Shown here: positions 35,628 to 44,696 of the stretch, piece after piece
Layout of the letters: the number at the start of each line of letters is the position of its first letter
Position numbering within the stretch: position 1 is the stretch's first letter
NCBI GenBank assembly: GCA_934370925.1
Contig: CAKRNG010000003.1
Location: 1-64,000 of the forward strand
DNA: 64,000 nt
Origin: an uncultured Lacticaseibacillus sp.
GTDB taxonomy: Bacteria; Bacillota; Bacilli; Lactobacillales; Lactobacillaceae
Direction of reading: 5' to 3'
Translations under genes and position numbers: made by a program
The notes under the pieces: model-generated
Database searches by the model: none
Told to the model about the DNA's origin: nothing
What the model saw: only the letters and a program-made list of their open reading frames with translations

Positions 35628-36635
35628 ATGACTGAGCGAACCTTTATTGCGCGACTGCGACGACACGCGCGCAACGGGTATCAGACGGTGCCAATTGCGA
35701 AACAGAAAACCCGTTTTCGCGCGAAGTTAGTTGCCGTTGTGGCCCTCTTTTGGCGGCGACTTGGGGATTCACAGATTAACGAGACGTCTGCGGCGATGGC
35801 GTACTATGCCATTTTGTCGCTGTTCCCCACGCTGCTGGTGGTAATTAACGTGATTGCGCACATTCAGTTTGACTTTAGTGCGTACAGTGCAATGATTGCG
35901 CAGCTGATTCCGTCGAGCGTGCTGAACACCATTAAACCAATCGTGCGCGACTTCAGTGTGAACGCGAGCACGGCATGGTTGAGTGTTGGGGCTGTTGTGA
36001 CGTTGTGGGCGGCTAGTTTGGGGCTTGCCGCGTTACGGAACGGTTTTAACCGGGCGTATGGAATTCGGCGCGCCGTTCAGAACTTCATTGTCAGCCGGAT
36101 ATTCGCCATGGTGATGATGATTGTTCTGCTCATCGCGGTCGTTGCAACCATGGTGGCCTTCGCGTTCGGGCAGGAATTCATCGAGTGGATTAGCGCACAA
36201 CTGCAACTGTCGCCAAGATGGCTGGAAGTTTTCCTGGCGTGGCGGTGGCCCGTGGCGTTGACGGTGCTGTTTGTGGTGTTAGTGATTGTGGATTACTACC
36301 TACCGAACGCCCGGATGCGTTTTTGGACGGTTTTACCTGGCGTGGTGATTACGGGAATTGGGATTATCGCATTCACGCAGGTGTTCTCCATTTACGTCCG
36401 GTACTTTGGCCAGCGGTTCACCACGTACGGCACGTTGGGGGCGTTTATTGTCCTATTATTATGGCTGTTTTTCATGTCCTTCATCATGACGGTGGGGGTT
36501 GTGGTCAATGCGGTGCTGAACGAGACGTTCTATGGCCCGGCCGAGGCTGTGGGGAGCAAGGTGACTTCCGCCATGGGACGTCTGTGGCGGCGGGCTAAAC
36601 GGCGCGTGGTCGCACCGAATAAAAAGTCACAATAA
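35628..36635 (+). CDS. YihY/virulence factor BrkB family membrane protein
   Basis: About 335 residues with six membrane helices and long charged ends. Seen: the family motif NETSAAMAYYAILSLFPTLLVVINV at the first helix, LWAASLGLAALRNGFNRAYG, YYLPNARMRFWTVLPGVV and YGTLGAFIVLLLWLFFMSFIMTVGVVVNAVL. Formerly misannotated as RNase BN; the function is unsettled. The ATG at 35628 follows TGGAGG; the frame opens 102 bp earlier in the leader. Confidence 0.9.
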   Translation: MTERTFIARLRRHARNGYQTVPIAKQKTRFRAKLVAVVALFWRRLGDSQINETSAAMAYYAILSLFPTLLVVINVIAHIQFDFSAYSAMIAQLIPSSVLNTIKPIVRDFSVNASTAWLSVGAVVTLWAASLGLAALRNGFNRAYGIRRAVQNFIVSRIFAMVMMIVLLIAVVATMVAFAFGQEFIEWISAQLQLSPRWLEVFLAWRWPVALTVLFVVLVIVDYYLPNARMRFWTVLPGVVITGIGIIAFTQVFSIYVRYFGQRFTTYGTLGAFIVLLLWLFFMSFIMTVGVVVNAVLNETFYGPAEAVGSKVTSAMGRLWRRAKRRVVAPNKKSQ

Positions 36636-36752
36636 CTTTAAATTTTTGGTACGGCACAGTGAAAAGCCGTTTGCCCCTAATGTGAAGTAGTATAATCAGT
36701 TTCTTGGAGAGTTTATGCATAAAATTATGGATTTTGGAAGGGGTTTGGCAGC

Positions 36753-37850
36753 GTGGTAATAGCAAAGGCGCCAGGGAAGTTGTATATCGCCGGTGAATAT
36801 GCGGTGGTGGAAACGGGGTACCCAGCGATTTTGGTCGCACTAAACCAGTTCGTGACGGTGACAATTGAATCAGCCAAGCAGTACGGCAGCATTCTTAGCC
36901 ACCAGTATCAGGAAAACTCGCTGTACTGGCGACGGGACGGGGATGAACTCGTCTTCGATAATCGCGATAACCCTTTCCACTACATCCTTTCGGCGATTCG
37001 TCTCACGGAGAAATACGCGCGGGAACAGAATCTGCCGCTCGGATTGTATAACCTGGAAGTGGATTCGGACCTCGATTCTGCGGACGGGAAGAAGTACGGT
37101 CTAGGCAGTTCCGCGGCCGTGACGGTGGCAACGGTGAAGGCCCTGAATGAGTATTACCATTTAGGAATGGGACCCGAGCAGTTGTACAAGCTATCGGCCA
37201 TTGCGCACCTTGACGTGCAAGGAAACGGATCGCTTGGCGACATTGCGGCGTCTGTTTATGGGGGCTGGTTAGCATACCGTTCCTTCGATAAGCAGTGGTT
37301 GGCGGCAGCACGCAACCAATATACATTGACGGAATTGTTGCAGATGGCGTGGCCTAAGTTGCAAATTGAATTGCTCAAGGCGCCGGCAGACATGCGCCTG
37401 ATGATTGGCTGGACGGGATCACCCGCATCGACGTCCCGATTGGTGGACAAGATTGCGGTGGCGAAGCAGCAACAGGCAGACGCGTACGCCCGTTTTCTGA
37501 GCGGGAGTCAGCAGATTCTCGACCAGATGATTGGTGCCTTTCGCGAGGGCAGTCTTCGCGGCATTCAGGATGCGTTACGTGCCAACCGTATTTTATTGGC
37601 AAGCCTGGCTGACTTATCGGGTGTTCAAATTGAAACGGAAGCACTCTATCAGTTACGGACGTTGGCAGAAAAAATGGGCGGCGCGGCCAAGTTCTCTGGG
37701 GCAGGCGGCGGTGATTGTGGCATCGTCCTTATTGACCGCAACATCGAAACAACCGGCCTACTCGCCGCATGGAGCGCCGCCAACATCGAACCCCTCGCCC
37801 TCCAAGTTCACGAAATTCCCGTCAACGAATTCTCCACGGTGGAAGGGTAG
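36753..37850 (+). CDS. mvaK2: Phosphomevalonate kinase
   Basis: 365-residue GHMP kinase of the mevalonate pathway, phosphorylating mevalonate-5-phosphate for isoprenoid (undecaprenyl, quinone) synthesis. Seen: N-terminal APGKLYIAGEYAVVETGYPAI, the GHMP ATP loop KYGLGSSAAVTVATVKAL, and C-terminal GGAAKFSGAGGGDCGIVL. GTG start at 36753 after GGAAGGGG; a TATAAT -10 lies at 36691-36696. In many lactobacilli it sits in a mvaK1-mvaD-mvaK2 operon; here it is a single gene. Confidence 0.93.
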   Translation: MVIAKAPGKLYIAGEYAVVETGYPAILVALNQFVTVTIESAKQYGSILSHQYQENSLYWRRDGDELVFDNRDNPFHYILSAIRLTEKYAREQNLPLGLYNLEVDSDLDSADGKKYGLGSSAAVTVATVKALNEYYHLGMGPEQLYKLSAIAHLDVQGNGSLGDIAASVYGGWLAYRSFDKQWLAAARNQYTLTELLQMAWPKLQIELLKAPADMRLMIGWTGSPASTSRLVDKIAVAKQQQADAYARFLSGSQQILDQMIGAFREGSLRGIQDALRANRILLASLADLSGVQIETEALYQLRTLAEKMGGAAKFSGAGGGDCGIVLIDRNIETTGLLAAWSAANIEPLALQVHEIPVNEFSTVEG

Positions 37851-37878
37851 GCGCGTTGCCTGTGATTGGCTTCGGTGG

Positions 37879-38175
37879 TGCCTCGCTTCGCATCGGCGGC
37901 GCTAACCTCGTTTGTTTTGTGGCTTCGGTTGATCGGCCCTTCTCGGTTATCGCGGATGGTGTTACCACCGCTTTCCCACTTTGGCTACTGCTAGTTGGAC
38001 ACGCTGCTCATTGCGGGTGCCCCGCAATGAGTTCAAGGGCTAGTCGTCCGCGTTGTTTGCCTAGTTTGTGATGTGGCATCGTTGGGTTACCGAAGCCCTC
38101 GCTGGCGCATCGGGGCGTTGCTGAGCGTCAACCACCACTAATATACGCGACTCATGACGGGGCTTTCGTCATGAG
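37879..38175. repeat. Left 297-bp inverted repeat (family A based) of the nitroreductase cassette
   Basis: Begins 28 bp after mvaK2 with TGCCTCGCTTCGCATC and ends with CTTTCGTCATGAG. Its inverted partner at 39518-39814 has exactly the same length and matches along nearly all of it. The first half is a family A copy (including CTGCTAGTTGGACACG); the second half adds GTTTACCGAAGCCCTCGCTG-like sequence and a CTCATGACG/CGTCATGAG hairpin. Confidence 0.88.
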
Positions 38176-38239
38176 CCGCGTTTCTTTTTCAACGCAATGT
38201 GCTATTTTTGGACGAATTTTAGCAAGACGGAGGTAGAAG

Positions 38240-38977
38240 ATGAATCGGACAGTTGAGTTACTACAAACACATACATCTGTGCGTCGTTTTGAAGCAACGC
38301 CATTGACGTCCGCGGTGAAGGCACAGCTTTTGACCGCCGCGCATGGTGGTTCATCCTCCAATTTTGTGCAGGCAACGACCATCATTGAAGTGACGGACCC
38401 AGCGATACGGGCGGAATTGGCGACGATTTCTCAGAGTGCGGCTTACGTCAAACAGAGTGGGGCGTTCTACATGTTTGTCGCGGATTTATATCGGCAGGCG
38501 ACCGTGTTAACACGCGCACATCAATCGTTGACGCCAATTCAGAATGTTGAGGCACTCACGGTAGGGATTGTCGACACAGCCATCGCGGGGGAGAACATGG
38601 CAGTTGCGGCCGAAGCGATGGGGTTAGGAATTTGCTTCATCGGCGGAATTCGGAATGACTTGTTCCGCGTGCGCGACCTGCTTGGGCTACCCCAGTACAC
38701 CGTGCCACTATTCGGCCTGACGGTGGGCGTGCCGGTAAGCAAAAATGCCATCAAACCCCGGATGCCACAAGCAAATACGGTGTTCACAAACCGGTATGAT
38801 GCAGTGGCGGCAACGGACTTAACGGCTTACGACCAGACAATGGCAACGTATTACGCCAACCGCGGTACACATGCGCAAGTTACGGATTGGTCAACGAAAA
38901 TGCGAACATTCTTTGCTACACCACGGCGCCCAGATGTCGCAACGTTTATGGTGAGTCAGGGATTTACGTTGTCGTAA
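38240..38977 (+). CDS. Oxygen-insensitive NADPH nitroreductase, NfsA/NfrA type
   Basis: 245-residue FMN oxidoreductase reducing nitro compounds, quinones or flavins with NAD(P)H. Seen: N-terminal HTSVRRFEATPLT (FMN phosphate contact), GGSSSNFVQATTIIEV, ENMAVAAEAMGLGICFIGGIRND and FGLTVGVP, followed by a C-terminal arm of about 60 residues with Tyr and Arg, all as in NfsA-type enzymes. AGACGGAGG precedes the ATG. The gene lies inside a segment bounded by 297-bp inverted repeats. Confidence 0.92.
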   Translation: MNRTVELLQTHTSVRRFEATPLTSAVKAQLLTAAHGGSSSNFVQATTIIEVTDPAIRAELATISQSAAYVKQSGAFYMFVADLYRQATVLTRAHQSLTPIQNVEALTVGIVDTAIAGENMAVAAEAMGLGICFIGGIRNDLFRVRDLLGLPQYTVPLFGLTVGVPVSKNAIKPRMPQANTVFTNRYDAVAATDLTAYDQTMATYYANRGTHAQVTDWSTKMRTFFATPRRPDVATFMVSQGFTLS

Positions 38978-39034
38978 GGGCTGCGTCATAACGGGCGTGT
39001 GCTATTGGCTCATGAGTTATAATTCGCGTAAAAC

Positions 39035-39086
39035 AAATAAGATGCCCACAAAATCCAAGACGGATGTTTGTGGGCATCTTATTTTA
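39035..39086. terminator. Bidirectional terminator inside the cassette
   Basis: AAATAAGATGCCCACAAA with its complement; A-tract left and T-tract right. Serves both convergent genes. Confidence 0.85.
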
Positions 39087-39101
39087 CGTGCGAATTAGGT
39101 T

Positions 39102-39410
39102 TTACTTCACCTTACGCGTCAAGAAGGCAACGAGTTGTTGTGCGTAACTGAAGGTGTTGCGCCCCATGTAGCCGGTTAACACGAGTAGTAGGCCGGTGAT
39201 GAGAATGGCCATTAGGGAGTACTCGGCTTGCTGAATGAACATGTGGGCGGTGCCGATGAGGATATAGGCGAAAAATCCAAATAGGCAGGCGTTAATCAAG
39301 AAAACGACAATAAAGAGGGTCATCTTGAGTGGCGACAACCGTCCGTGTTTATCGAAGGGACCAATCCAATCATTCGCGTTCAGTAGTAGGCCGAGTAGTA
39401 AATCAAACAT
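39102..39410 (-). CDS. Hypothetical small membrane protein (three helices)
   Basis: 102 residues with helices at about 28-52 and 62-82 and a short hydrophobic N-terminus (MFDLLLGLLL). Not recognised as a known family. GGAGGC precedes the ATG on the minus strand. It converges on the nitroreductase gene and is the second gene of the inverted-repeat-bounded cassette. Confidence 0.7.
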   Translation of the reverse strand: MFDLLLGLLLNANDWIGPFDKHGRLSPLKMTLFIVVFLINACLFGFFAYILIGTAHMFIQQAEYSLMAILITGLLLVLTGYMGRNTFSYAQQLVAFLTRKVK

Positions 39411-39517
39411 GATGCGCCTCCAGTATGCCGAGATGTTGTTTCCATTATACCCGTCCGTGCGTGAGAAGTGGAACCCAACCGCGCAGAAATATACTGTGCG
39501 CGTAAAGTTCGATGAAG

Positions 39518-39814
39518 CTCATGACGAAAGCCCCGTCATGAGTCGCGTATTCCAGTGGTGATTGATGTCCAGCAACGCCCCGATGCGTCAGCGAGGGCTT
39601 CGGTAAACAAACGATGTCACATCACAAATCAGGCAAATCGAGCGAACGACTAGCCCTTTAACTCATTGCGGGGCACCCGCAATGAGCAGCATGTCCAACT
39701 AGCAGTAGCGATAGGGGGAAGGCGGCGGTAACACCATCCACGATAACCGTGAAGGGCCGATCAACCGAAGCCACTAAACAAACGAGGTTAGCGCCGATGA
39801 TGCGAAGCGAGGCA
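39518..39814. repeat. Right 297-bp inverted repeat of the nitroreductase cassette
   Basis: Inverted partner of 37879-38175. Begins CTCATGACGAAAGCCCC and ends GATGCGAAGCGAGGCA, about 55 bp before murB. The 1342-bp interval between the repeats holds the nitroreductase and the 102-residue protein. Confidence 0.88.
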
Positions 39815-39868
39815 ACCCCAAAAGTGTGTTAAAATAAACCATAAAGTAAACAGAATGGACGTGATATT

Positions 39869-40768
39869 GTGGTAACTGCACAGACGAGTGTGGCTGGCGT
39901 GACGACGATGGTGAAGGAACCTTTGTCGAACTATACGTTTACCAAGACCGGGGGCCCAGCAGACTTGTTGGCGTTTCCGGAAACGGTGCAACAAGTGCAC
40001 GATTTAGTGGATTATGCGCGGGAGAATAAGGTGCCACTGACGGTGATTGGCAATGCCAGTAACTTGATTGTGCGTGATGGCGGGATTCGCGGTCTTGTCA
40101 TTATTCTGACCCACATGCACGAAATTCAGGTGACGGGGAACACGGTTTTTGCTGCGGCTGGGGCGCGTATTATTGATACGGCCGACGCTGCAGGCGCTGC
40201 TGGTTTGTCAGGCCTTGAGTTCGCGGCGGGTATTCCCGGTTCTGTTGGGGGTGCGGTGTTCATGAACGCCGGGGCTTACAATGGCGAAATTAAGGACTGC
40301 ATCACCAGCATTGATGTCATTAGTCGTGCGGGTAATCTGCACACATACACTGGGGAAGACATGCATTTTGCCTACCGCCATTCAGTTGTGCAGGAAACTG
40401 GTGAGATTGTCCTCGGCGCGACCTTCACGCTCACGCCTGGTGACGCAACGGCGATTCGTGCAGAAATGGATCACCTGAATGCGTTGCGCGCGGCCAAGCA
40501 ACCCCTTGAATACCCATCTTGTGGGAGCGTATTTAAGCGGCCCACCGGTCATTTCGTTGGGCCGATGATTCAAGAGGCGGGTCTCCAGGGACACATTATC
40601 GGTGGCGCCCAGATTTCGATGAAGCACGCGGGGTTCATTGTGAACATCAACCACGCAACGGCGACGGATTACCTCGACATGATTCACTATGTCCAGGAGC
40701 ACATCTACGCCAAGTTCCAGATTCACCTGGAACCAGAAGTGCGGATTATTGGGGAAGAAGTTAAGTAA
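39869..40768 (+). CDS. murB: UDP-N-acetylenolpyruvoylglucosamine reductase MurB
   Basis: 299-residue FAD enzyme of peptidoglycan precursor synthesis, reducing UDP-GlcNAc-enolpyruvate to UDP-MurNAc. Seen: PLSNYTFTKTGGPADLLAFP, GNASNLIVRDGGIRGLVI, the FAD motif GLEFAAGIPGSVGGAVFMNAGAY, FAYRHSV, and YPSCGSVFKRP with the catalytic Ser. Starts at GTG 39869; the ribosome binding site is weak. The upstream region is the inverted-repeat boundary. Confidence 0.95.
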   Translation: MVTAQTSVAGVTTMVKEPLSNYTFTKTGGPADLLAFPETVQQVHDLVDYARENKVPLTVIGNASNLIVRDGGIRGLVIILTHMHEIQVTGNTVFAAAGARIIDTADAAGAAGLSGLEFAAGIPGSVGGAVFMNAGAYNGEIKDCITSIDVISRAGNLHTYTGEDMHFAYRHSVVQETGEIVLGATFTLTPGDATAIRAEMDHLNALRAAKQPLEYPSCGSVFKRPTGHFVGPMIQEAGLQGHIIGGAQISMKHAGFIVNINHATATDYLDMIHYVQEHIYAKFQIHLEPEVRIIGEEVK

Positions 40769-40785
40769 CGATTGTAACCAGAGGC

Positions 40786-40825
40786 GCCCTCGGGTGAGGC
40801 AGTGTGCTCACCTGAGGGCCTTTTT
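40786..40825 (+). terminator. Terminator after murB
   Basis: GCCCTCGGGTGAG with CTCACCTGAGGGC, then CTTTTTG. Confidence 0.88.
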
Positions 40826-40847
40826 GTTGAAAGGGGGTTATCAATAG

Positions 40848-42914
40848 ATGGAAATGATTCAGGAGGTGCTCCTCCTTGTGAGTTTGGTTCTTGTGGCGAA
40901 CGTGATTAGCCACTTCTTGCCGTTCGTGCCGGATGCCATCATCCAAATTGTGCTGGGGCTGTGCCTCGCACTCTTCGTCCACGTGTCGGTTCCGGTGGCG
41001 ACAAGCTGGTTCATGTTGCTGTTTATTGCACCGCTGCTGTACAACGACGGCCGCCACTTCCCGCACCGCGCGCTCTGGGCGTTGCGGGGGCAGATTGTCA
41101 GTAACGCCATCGTGCTGGCTTTTGCCACGATGTTCTTGATTGGGTTGTTGATTCACGCACTTGTGCCACAAATTCCAGTCGCCGCGGCCGTTGCGCTGGC
41201 AGCACTGCTTGCGCCCACCGATGCCATCGCGGTTGAAGGCATTGCGGAACATGTGCCGATGCCAAAGAAGGTGTTACACCTGGTCGCCGGGGAAAGTTTG
41301 ATTAACGACGCCAGCGGTCTGATTGGGTTCAAATATGGGATTGCGGCGGCACTCTCCGGCACGTTCGCACTCGGCCACGCCACCGCAGATTTTTTCTATG
41401 TGGCCATTGTGGGGGTCATCGCGGGTGCGGTGCTCATGGGGCTGATTAACTGGATTCGTAAAATGCTGTTTAATCAGGGAATCGGGGATGTCGTCCTCCA
41501 CACGGTTCTGCAACTTATTACGCCATTTCTGATTTACCTCGTGGCGGATGAAGTGTTGCATGCATCCGGGGTTATCGCCGTGGTGATTGCTGGGCTGATG
41601 AGTAACAGTCGCCGCAATAACTACACGGCGGTTCTGCCTGAATTACGCCTGGTCACGGAACATGCATGGTCGATTCTGGTGTACGTGTTGAACGGGTTGA
41701 TTTTCGTGTTGCTCGGGATTGAACTCCCCGTGGCCATGCGTGCAACCATCGCGGACCATGACGTCAGCACGCTACAGGCAATCGGCATTGTGTTGGTCGT
41801 CTTCGCCGCGTTGCTCGCCTTGCGCACGCTATGGGTGTACCTGAGCAACCTCCTCACAGCGCGCCGCAAACATAAGCGGGTACCAGGATTCGGGTCTGCC
41901 TTACTCACCGGGATTGCCGGTGTTCGTGGGGCCATCACCGTCATCGGGGTGCTCGCCATCCCCGTTGTCATGACGGATGGCACGGCCTTCCCCGAGCGCA
42001 GTCTCATGCTGTTCATCGCCGCTGGGGTGACCCTGACCAGCTTGGTGGTCGCCACCATCGGCCTCCCAATCTTGGCGCGCCTTGCCCCCCAGCCGGATAT
42101 GCAACCGACTGGCGTTGCGGGCACGAGTACCCACCTCACGCAGGTCCAAGCGCAGGCGTTCATTCTGAAGACCGCCATTCACGCGATTGAGGGTGCCAAG
42201 CGTGACGAGATGACCAAGCCCGCGTTCGACCTCATCAGCGATTATCAGCGTCGGCAACGAAAACTGCGCCTGCTCTCTGACCAAACGGAGGGGATGCCGC
42301 TTATGTTGCGTGACGAACTTGAACTGAAGGTCATGGGGACGCAAGGGGAGCTGAACGCCCTGGAGAAAATGCACGAGGATGGTGAAATCGATGACCGTTT
42401 GTACCGCAAGTTGAGCCGACGCTTGGTGCACAAACTGATCGACATGCAGCAACTACTCGCACGTGGCGGTCGCCGAACATTCACCATGTGGCTGCGCCAG
42501 CTCGGGGGCAAAATTCGCCACCGTTTCGAGTTCGTGCACCTCATCGGGTATGTGCGCCGAGACAATGATCTTTACTTGCACGTGATGAAGGTGACGGCAA
42601 AGGGGGCACTGGCGAACATTAACGCAACGCTAAAAAGTGACGACTACAAGAACCGCAAATTCATGCGTCAGGTAATCGCCACGCAGATGACCCATTACCG
42701 CACACGCATCGCCACCGTGCATGAGGTCCACAACCCCAAGTACGAGCAGTATCAGGCTGAATTGCGCCGACTGCGAATGGTGGGCTTCAACGCGGAACGA
42801 ACCGCGGTGCACCAACTAATGGAACAAGGCTACATTTCGCCACTCACCGCACAACGCTTGAGCACAGACATTTCGTACAGCGAAAGCGCCGTGAACTTGG
42901 CGGCACAGGAATGA
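40848..42914 (+). CDS. Na+/H+ (cation/proton) antiporter, CPA1 family
   Basis: 688-residue antiporter. The first about 420 residues form some 12 membrane helices with CPA1 motifs ALLAPTDAIAVEGIA (the TD pair of the ion-binding site), AGESLINDASG and GIAGVRGAITVIG. The last about 260 residues are a cytoplasmic charged helical region, as in NhaP/YjcE-like exchangers. AAAGGGGG precedes the ATG. Expected role: sodium or potassium export and pH homeostasis, relevant for an acid producer. Confidence 0.92.
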   Translation: MEMIQEVLLLVSLVLVANVISHFLPFVPDAIIQIVLGLCLALFVHVSVPVATSWFMLLFIAPLLYNDGRHFPHRALWALRGQIVSNAIVLAFATMFLIGLLIHALVPQIPVAAAVALAALLAPTDAIAVEGIAEHVPMPKKVLHLVAGESLINDASGLIGFKYGIAAALSGTFALGHATADFFYVAIVGVIAGAVLMGLINWIRKMLFNQGIGDVVLHTVLQLITPFLIYLVADEVLHASGVIAVVIAGLMSNSRRNNYTAVLPELRLVTEHAWSILVYVLNGLIFVLLGIELPVAMRATIADHDVSTLQAIGIVLVVFAALLALRTLWVYLSNLLTARRKHKRVPGFGSALLTGIAGVRGAITVIGVLAIPVVMTDGTAFPERSLMLFIAAGVTLTSLVVATIGLPILARLAPQPDMQPTGVAGTSTHLTQVQAQAFILKTAIHAIEGAKRDEMTKPAFDLISDYQRRQRKLRLLSDQTEGMPLMLRDELELKVMGTQGELNALEKMHEDGEIDDRLYRKLSRRLVHKLIDMQQLLARGGRRTFTMWLRQLGGKIRHRFEFVHLIGYVRRDNDLYLHVMKVTAKGALANINATLKSDDYKNRKFMRQVIATQMTHYRTRIATVHEVHNPKYEQYQAELRRLRMVGFNAERTAVHQLMEQGYISPLTAQRLSTDISYSESAVNLAAQE

Positions 42915-42922
42915 TTTTTGGA

Positions 42923-42969
42923 CAGCAACACCCCCACCAGCAAAGTGCGCCGGTGGGGGTGTTGTTGGT
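42923..42969 (+). terminator. Hairpin after the antiporter gene
   Basis: CAACACCCCCACC pairs with GGTGGGGGTGTTG. The T-tract is poor (TGTTGTTGG), so termination may be weak. Confidence 0.55.
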
Positions 42970-42977
42970 CAGAGAAC

Positions 42978-43108
42978 GAGGCTGCGCCAGAAGACGGTTT
43001 GGCCCCGGTATACAAGGTAGGCCCGGTGGAAATCCCGAACTTAGGATTTCTACCGGGCCTGCCTTGTATGTTAGGGGGCAGTCTTCTGGCGCGCGACGAA
43101 TCACAGAG
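42978..43108 (+). repeat. Repeat family B copy after the antiporter gene
   Basis: GAGGCTGCGCCAGAAGACGG start, inner stem GTAGGCCCGGTGGAAATCC around CGAACTTA, outer closing arm GTCTTCTGGCGC. Confidence 0.85.
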
Positions 43109-43257
43109 CGGCGCATCCCGGGAACTTTTGAGCATTAGCATAGAATTGACGGAGGTGGTTTACCACCGCAGTCGATTCTGGGCTAAGCGGAAAAAGTTGG
43201 GATGCAGAGCTCGACTTAGGCTGTAATGTTCGTGTGCCTTGGACTTATGGCGCACCC
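43109..43257 (+). repeat. Repeat family B2 copy plus B tail
   Basis: GCATCCCGGGAACTTTT and AAAAAGTTGGGATGC replace the GTGCCCCGG arms of other B2 copies yet still pair. Inside, AGAATTGAC pairs with GTCGATTCT, and GGTGG/CCACC closes the apex. The tail overlaps the 3' end of the lysozyme gene. Confidence 0.7.
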
Positions 43258-43829
43258 ACATTAAAGTCATAGCTCATGTCTACGCCCAAATTTTGCCAGT
43301 TATCTGTGAATTGCCATGTTCCCACGTTGTCGACGCCAGGAAGTTTAGCGTTGTAACGTGCAATCCATTGATTTTTGGCGGATAGCGTACTTGGAATTAG
43401 ACGTTTGTTCCAGATCCAACTCGCCATCGTGTAGTAATCCGTTTTGGTGTATCCGTTTGCCTTTGTTTGGACGAGGAAGGTATTCGTTAAAGCGGTTAGT
43501 CCGTTCTGAGGTAGGGAGTTGTCTTCTACATCGACGGCAAGAACGCTGGTTGCATACAATCCGAGTGCCTTAGCAGTTTTGCAGAAGAAAATAGCTTCTT
43601 CCTTTGCTTTGGCAGATGTAGTGTAGCGTGCATAGTGATAACCGTGTACATGTAGTCCTGCCTGCCAAGCGTTTTTAATTTGTTTTTGTGCCTTTGCGTT
43701 ACGGTAGGTTGAACCTTCTGTTAATTTGACAATCACAGCAGTAACACCTCGAGATTTGAGCTGTTTGAAGAAGACTAAATTATCTGGATTCCACTTTGAA
43801 ACATCGGCGACAAGTTTGTAGGTACTCAT
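43245..43829 (-). CDS. GH25 lysozyme (muramidase), phage-endolysin-like
   Basis: 194 residues covering one GH25 domain. Seen: N-terminal VADVSKWNPDNL (catalytic Asp region DVSKW), AVIVKLTEGSTYRN, HGYHYARY, and LAVDVEDNS with the catalytic Asp-x-Glu. No signal peptide and no cell-wall-binding repeats, as in some endolysins or truncated secreted enzymes. The ATG at 43829 follows TGGAGGT. The region is more AT-rich than its surroundings and also carries a truncated regulator, suggesting transferred or prophage-derived debris. The last codons lie within the B tail repeat. Confidence 0.85.
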   Translation of the reverse strand: MSTYKLVADVSKWNPDNLVFFKQLKSRGVTAVIVKLTEGSTYRNAKAQKQIKNAWQAGLHVHGYHYARYTTSAKAKEEAIFFCKTAKALGLYATSVLAVDVEDNSLPQNGLTALTNTFLVQTKANGYTKTDYYTMASWIWNKRLIPSTLSAKNQWIARYNAKLPGVDNVGTWQFTDNWQNLGVDMSYDFNVGAP

Positions 43830-43857
43830 AATATATACCTCCATGAAGGTTGAATTG

Positions 43858-44376
43858 TTAACGACAATTGTGCAATTTGGTGTCGACTAGGTTAAGAAAA
43901 CTGACCGTGTGAGTTAGATGTAGCGTTTGAGCAGTGCTCAAGATGTTCAGAATACAGTTGTCAGAGGGTTTGATACTGTGAAGTGATTGGTATAGATAGG
44001 AGTACTGTAGCGACAATCCAACTGGCAGATATGAAAGATGATGTTCAGTCGTTGGTGCAATTGCATCAACCCAAGTAGAGATGTTGGCGAAATGTTGTTT
44101 ATTTAATAAATGCTCAATAATAGCAAGAAGGGTGCTGAATTCTTCAACCCAGAGTTCTGGAAAAGAATCTGCCGTACATAAGTCGCTAATCAGGTCGGGA
44201 ACTAGAAAATAAATTGTCGTATCGGGTATTTGACCTAAGCACTGTTTGAGGACAATTAAGTCATTCAGATAGAAATGATCGGAAGTAAGAAGCGTTGAAA
44301 TTAATTGATTTGGTCCGAGATGGTGAGAATTTTTTGCTTCATTCCCCGTGCTCAGCTGACGAATTTTGGCGTCCAC
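43858..44376 (-). pseudogene. C-terminal part of an Rgg/MutR-like regulator without DNA-binding domain
   Basis: 172 residues, all-helical. The pattern LTSDHFYLNDLIVLKQCLGQI ... LWVEEFSTLLAIIEHLLNKQHF ... GLSLQYSYLYQSLHSI resembles the C-terminal repeat domain of Rgg/GadR/MutR regulators (compare the full-length gene at 49882), but the N-terminal helix-turn-helix of about 65 residues is absent. It begins at a GTG (44376) without a good ribosome binding site, and the sequence just upstream reads as a different ORF on the other strand. Probably a 5'-truncated gene. Family assignment is from pattern only. Confidence 0.45.
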
Positions 44377-44379
44377 GAG

Positions 44380-44559
44380 GCTGAGCGGGTGTTCTATTTA
44401 TATTTCATTAGTAACGGCAAACGTGAAGACTATTTGATGTTCAAGGCGGTGAAACCTCGCCAGACCTACCTCAATCGAAACTTCAAGATGCTCATGAACA
44501 ATCGTTTCTGTGGAATGGCGACGATAACACCAGACATGATTGTGATTCCTGACAATTAA
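44380..44559 (+). pseudogene. 3' fragment of an unknown gene
   Basis: An open frame, entered from 44305, reads from about ERVFYLYFISNGKREDYLMF to a TAA at 44559 and looks protein-like (basic, aromatic-rich, codon use as in a gene), but it has no start with a ribosome binding site. It abuts the truncated Rgg-like gene head to head, which suggests a junction of two broken genes near 44376. The family is not recognised. Confidence 0.35.
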
Positions 44560-44630
44560 TGTGGTGATTCTCGCTGTTTGGTCGGTTTAATAAAGAAATC
44601 ATCTCATTTGAAATTACCCGCATAAATAAA

Positions 44631-44673
44631 CAGGGGCCACGTAATCCGAACTTTGGATTACGTGGCCCCTGTC
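44631..44673. terminator. Terminator after mleR
   Basis: CAGGGGCCACGTAATCC with its perfect complement around GAACTT; the minus side has a T-rich tail (reverse of AAATAAA). Confidence 0.7.
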
Positions 44674-44696
44674 TGCATCTACCCGTTCCAGTTACG

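Noticed and set aside
37851-39868. Insertion sequence or transposon with its own transposase
   Set aside because: No transposase, integrase or recombinase reading frame is present inside or near the inverted repeats.
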